In this document: positions 37,030 through 37,842 of the stretch, piece after piece
Layout of the letters: the number at the start of each line of letters is the position of its first letter
Numbering within the stretch: the stretch's first letter is position 1
Translations under genes and position numbers: made by a program
Assembly (NCBI GenBank): GCA_021295875.1
Contig: JAGWBN010000002.1
Coordinates: 1 to 37,842 of the forward strand
Direction: 5' to 3'
DNA: 37,842 nt
DNA from: Pseudomonadales bacterium
GTDB lineage: Bacteria > Pseudomonadota > Gammaproteobacteria > Pseudomonadales > Azotimanducaceae
Notes under the pieces: model-generated
Told to the model about the DNA's origin: nothing
The model's database searches: none
The model's input: the letters and a program-made list of their open reading frames with translations, nothing else

Positions 37030-37842
37030 TCAGTGTCCCAACACCAGTTCGGCCTTTCGATTGCGGGTATGCGGACCCAGCGCGACCGGATCGCCGTTGT
37101 ACGTCAAGCGCACGCCCGGAGCGTAGCCGAGGATGATGGCAAACGGCGCGTCGCCCGACACAGTCAACGTATTCCCCGCCCGTTCCAGATCCATGTGCAG
37201 CAGTTCGCCATCGCCGCCGCGCACCTCCACCCAGCAGTCGTCGCTGAACAGGAATCCGAGTTCGTCGCCAACAATCGCCGGCCCGGCAAGCGGGTTGACC
37301 TCGGCAGCGTCATCCCCTTCCGCAGTGGTGGTTTGCGCATCGGCCACTGCGGTCTGGCCGGTCGGCGCAGTCTCAACGGCCGCCGGGTTCGTCGTTTCGT
37401 CGCCCTCGGCCAAGGCAGGGAGCGCTTCGCTCGGGAACAGGCTTGTCGCGGGAACGTCCTCAACCGGATCGTTCTCCGACCGCCACGCGATCCATACCGC
37501 CGCGACGATGGCGACCACCACCAGGAACACGACGCCGCCGAAGAGTGTGCCGGCGTGTTCGCGAAACAGCCCCGAGGCCAAGGCGCTGCGGCTCGACCCG
37601 GACATGCGCACGACTTCGGGGTCGTCGCGCTGCAGGGCATCGAGCTCGACACACAGGGTGTCCGCATCGAGACCCACCAGCCCGGCATAGCGCCGGACGT
37701 AGCCGCGTGTGTAGACGAGGGCCGGTAGTTCGCCATAGCGTTCTCCGTCGAGGGCCGCGACGATGCGCTCGTCGACCTTCAGCGACCTGGCGACCTTACC
37801 GACGTCGAGCCCCAGTCGCTCGCGGGCTTCCCTTAGCGCCGC
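37030..37842 (-). CDS. rodZ: Cytoskeletal protein RodZ, 5' end outside window
   Basis: Links MreB to the cell envelope and sets rod shape. 270 residues are visible; the first few codons lie beyond base 37842. The N-terminal HTH_25 domain is present (LREARERLGLDVGKVARSLK, then GELPALVYTRGYVRRYAGLV). A single membrane helix is near visible residues 100-121 (LFGGVVFLVVVAIVAAVWIAW). An Ala/Thr/Glu-rich periplasmic linker leads to the C-terminal DUF4115 domain (FSDDCWVEVRGGDGELLHMDL, GDAPFAIILGYAPGVRLTYNG). The shorter internal start listed by simple ORF callers is not real, since the frame is open and family-like to the edge. Confidence 0.95.
   Translation of the reverse strand, partial: AALREARERLGLDVGKVARSLKVDERIVAALDGERYGELPALVYTRGYVRRYAGLVGLDADTLCVELDALQRDDPEVVRMSGSSRSALASGLFREHAGTLFGGVVFLVVVAIVAAVWIAWRSENDPVEDVPATSLFPSEALPALAEGDETTNPAAVETAPTGQTAVADAQTTTAEGDDAAEVNPLAGPAIVGDELGFLFSDDCWVEVRGGDGELLHMDLERAGNTLTVSGDAPFAIILGYAPGVRLTYNGDPVALGPHTRNRKAELVLGH

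Overview
The window reads as a single chromosome segment of a GC-rich gammaproteobacterium. The evidence is the combination hisS-yfgM-bamB-der, xseA divergent from guaBA, and tadA/purL close to guaBA, which resembles the arrangement of these genes in Escherichia coli and its relatives. No rRNA, tRNA, CRISPR array, integrase or transposase was recognised. All genes look intact except the two cut by the window ends (a urea/guanidine carboxylase at base 1 and rodZ at the right end). No stretch longer than 300 bases lacks a gene.

Left third (1-7360, minus strand): a nitrogen-scavenging operon. In transcription order it holds a periplasmic substrate-binding protein, a permease, an ATPase, two DUF1989 proteins (UAAP type) and a biotin-dependent urea carboxylase-family enzyme. 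This set is usually labelled urea degradation, but published work shows that DUF1989 pairs beside such carboxylases can be carboxyguanidine deiminases, so guanidine is the more likely substrate. The operon is preceded by a near-perfect sigma-54 -24/-12 element and NtrC-like dyads, so nitrogen limitation is the likely signal. Its predicted 54-nt leader can form competing helices around the ribosome-binding site. A 57-bp tandem array of hairpins lies at the start of the permease gene.

7353-19743 (minus strand): leuA with a newly recognised short leader peptide (four Leu codons), then purT, a gamma-carbonic-anhydrase-like gene, purL, an amidohydrolase, tadA, guaA and guaB. guaB to purT are packed with small gaps or overlaps and look like one purine/translation operon starting at a good sigma-70 promoter in front of guaB. 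A 14-bp sequence containing the last codons of guaA is repeated four times, and the last copy supplies the tadA start codon.

19744-29019: xseA and an M23 peptidase (plus strand, overlapping), then a secreted PQQ-dehydrogenase-like propeller with four C-terminal modules in ABAB order. Convergent to it is a secreted beta-propeller/di-heme cytochrome c protein. Divergent from that is a YdhS-like FAD/NAD(P) protein. The short AT-rich gap after it (29020-29142) carries two hairpins with the same loop and a GntR-type palindrome.

29143-37842 (minus strand): a fatty-acyl-CoA ligase and a secreted esterase, then the conserved block der, bamB, yfgM, hisS and rodZ (read right to left: rodZ-hisS-yfgM-bamB-der). 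ispG, which lies between rodZ and hisS in E. coli, is absent here.
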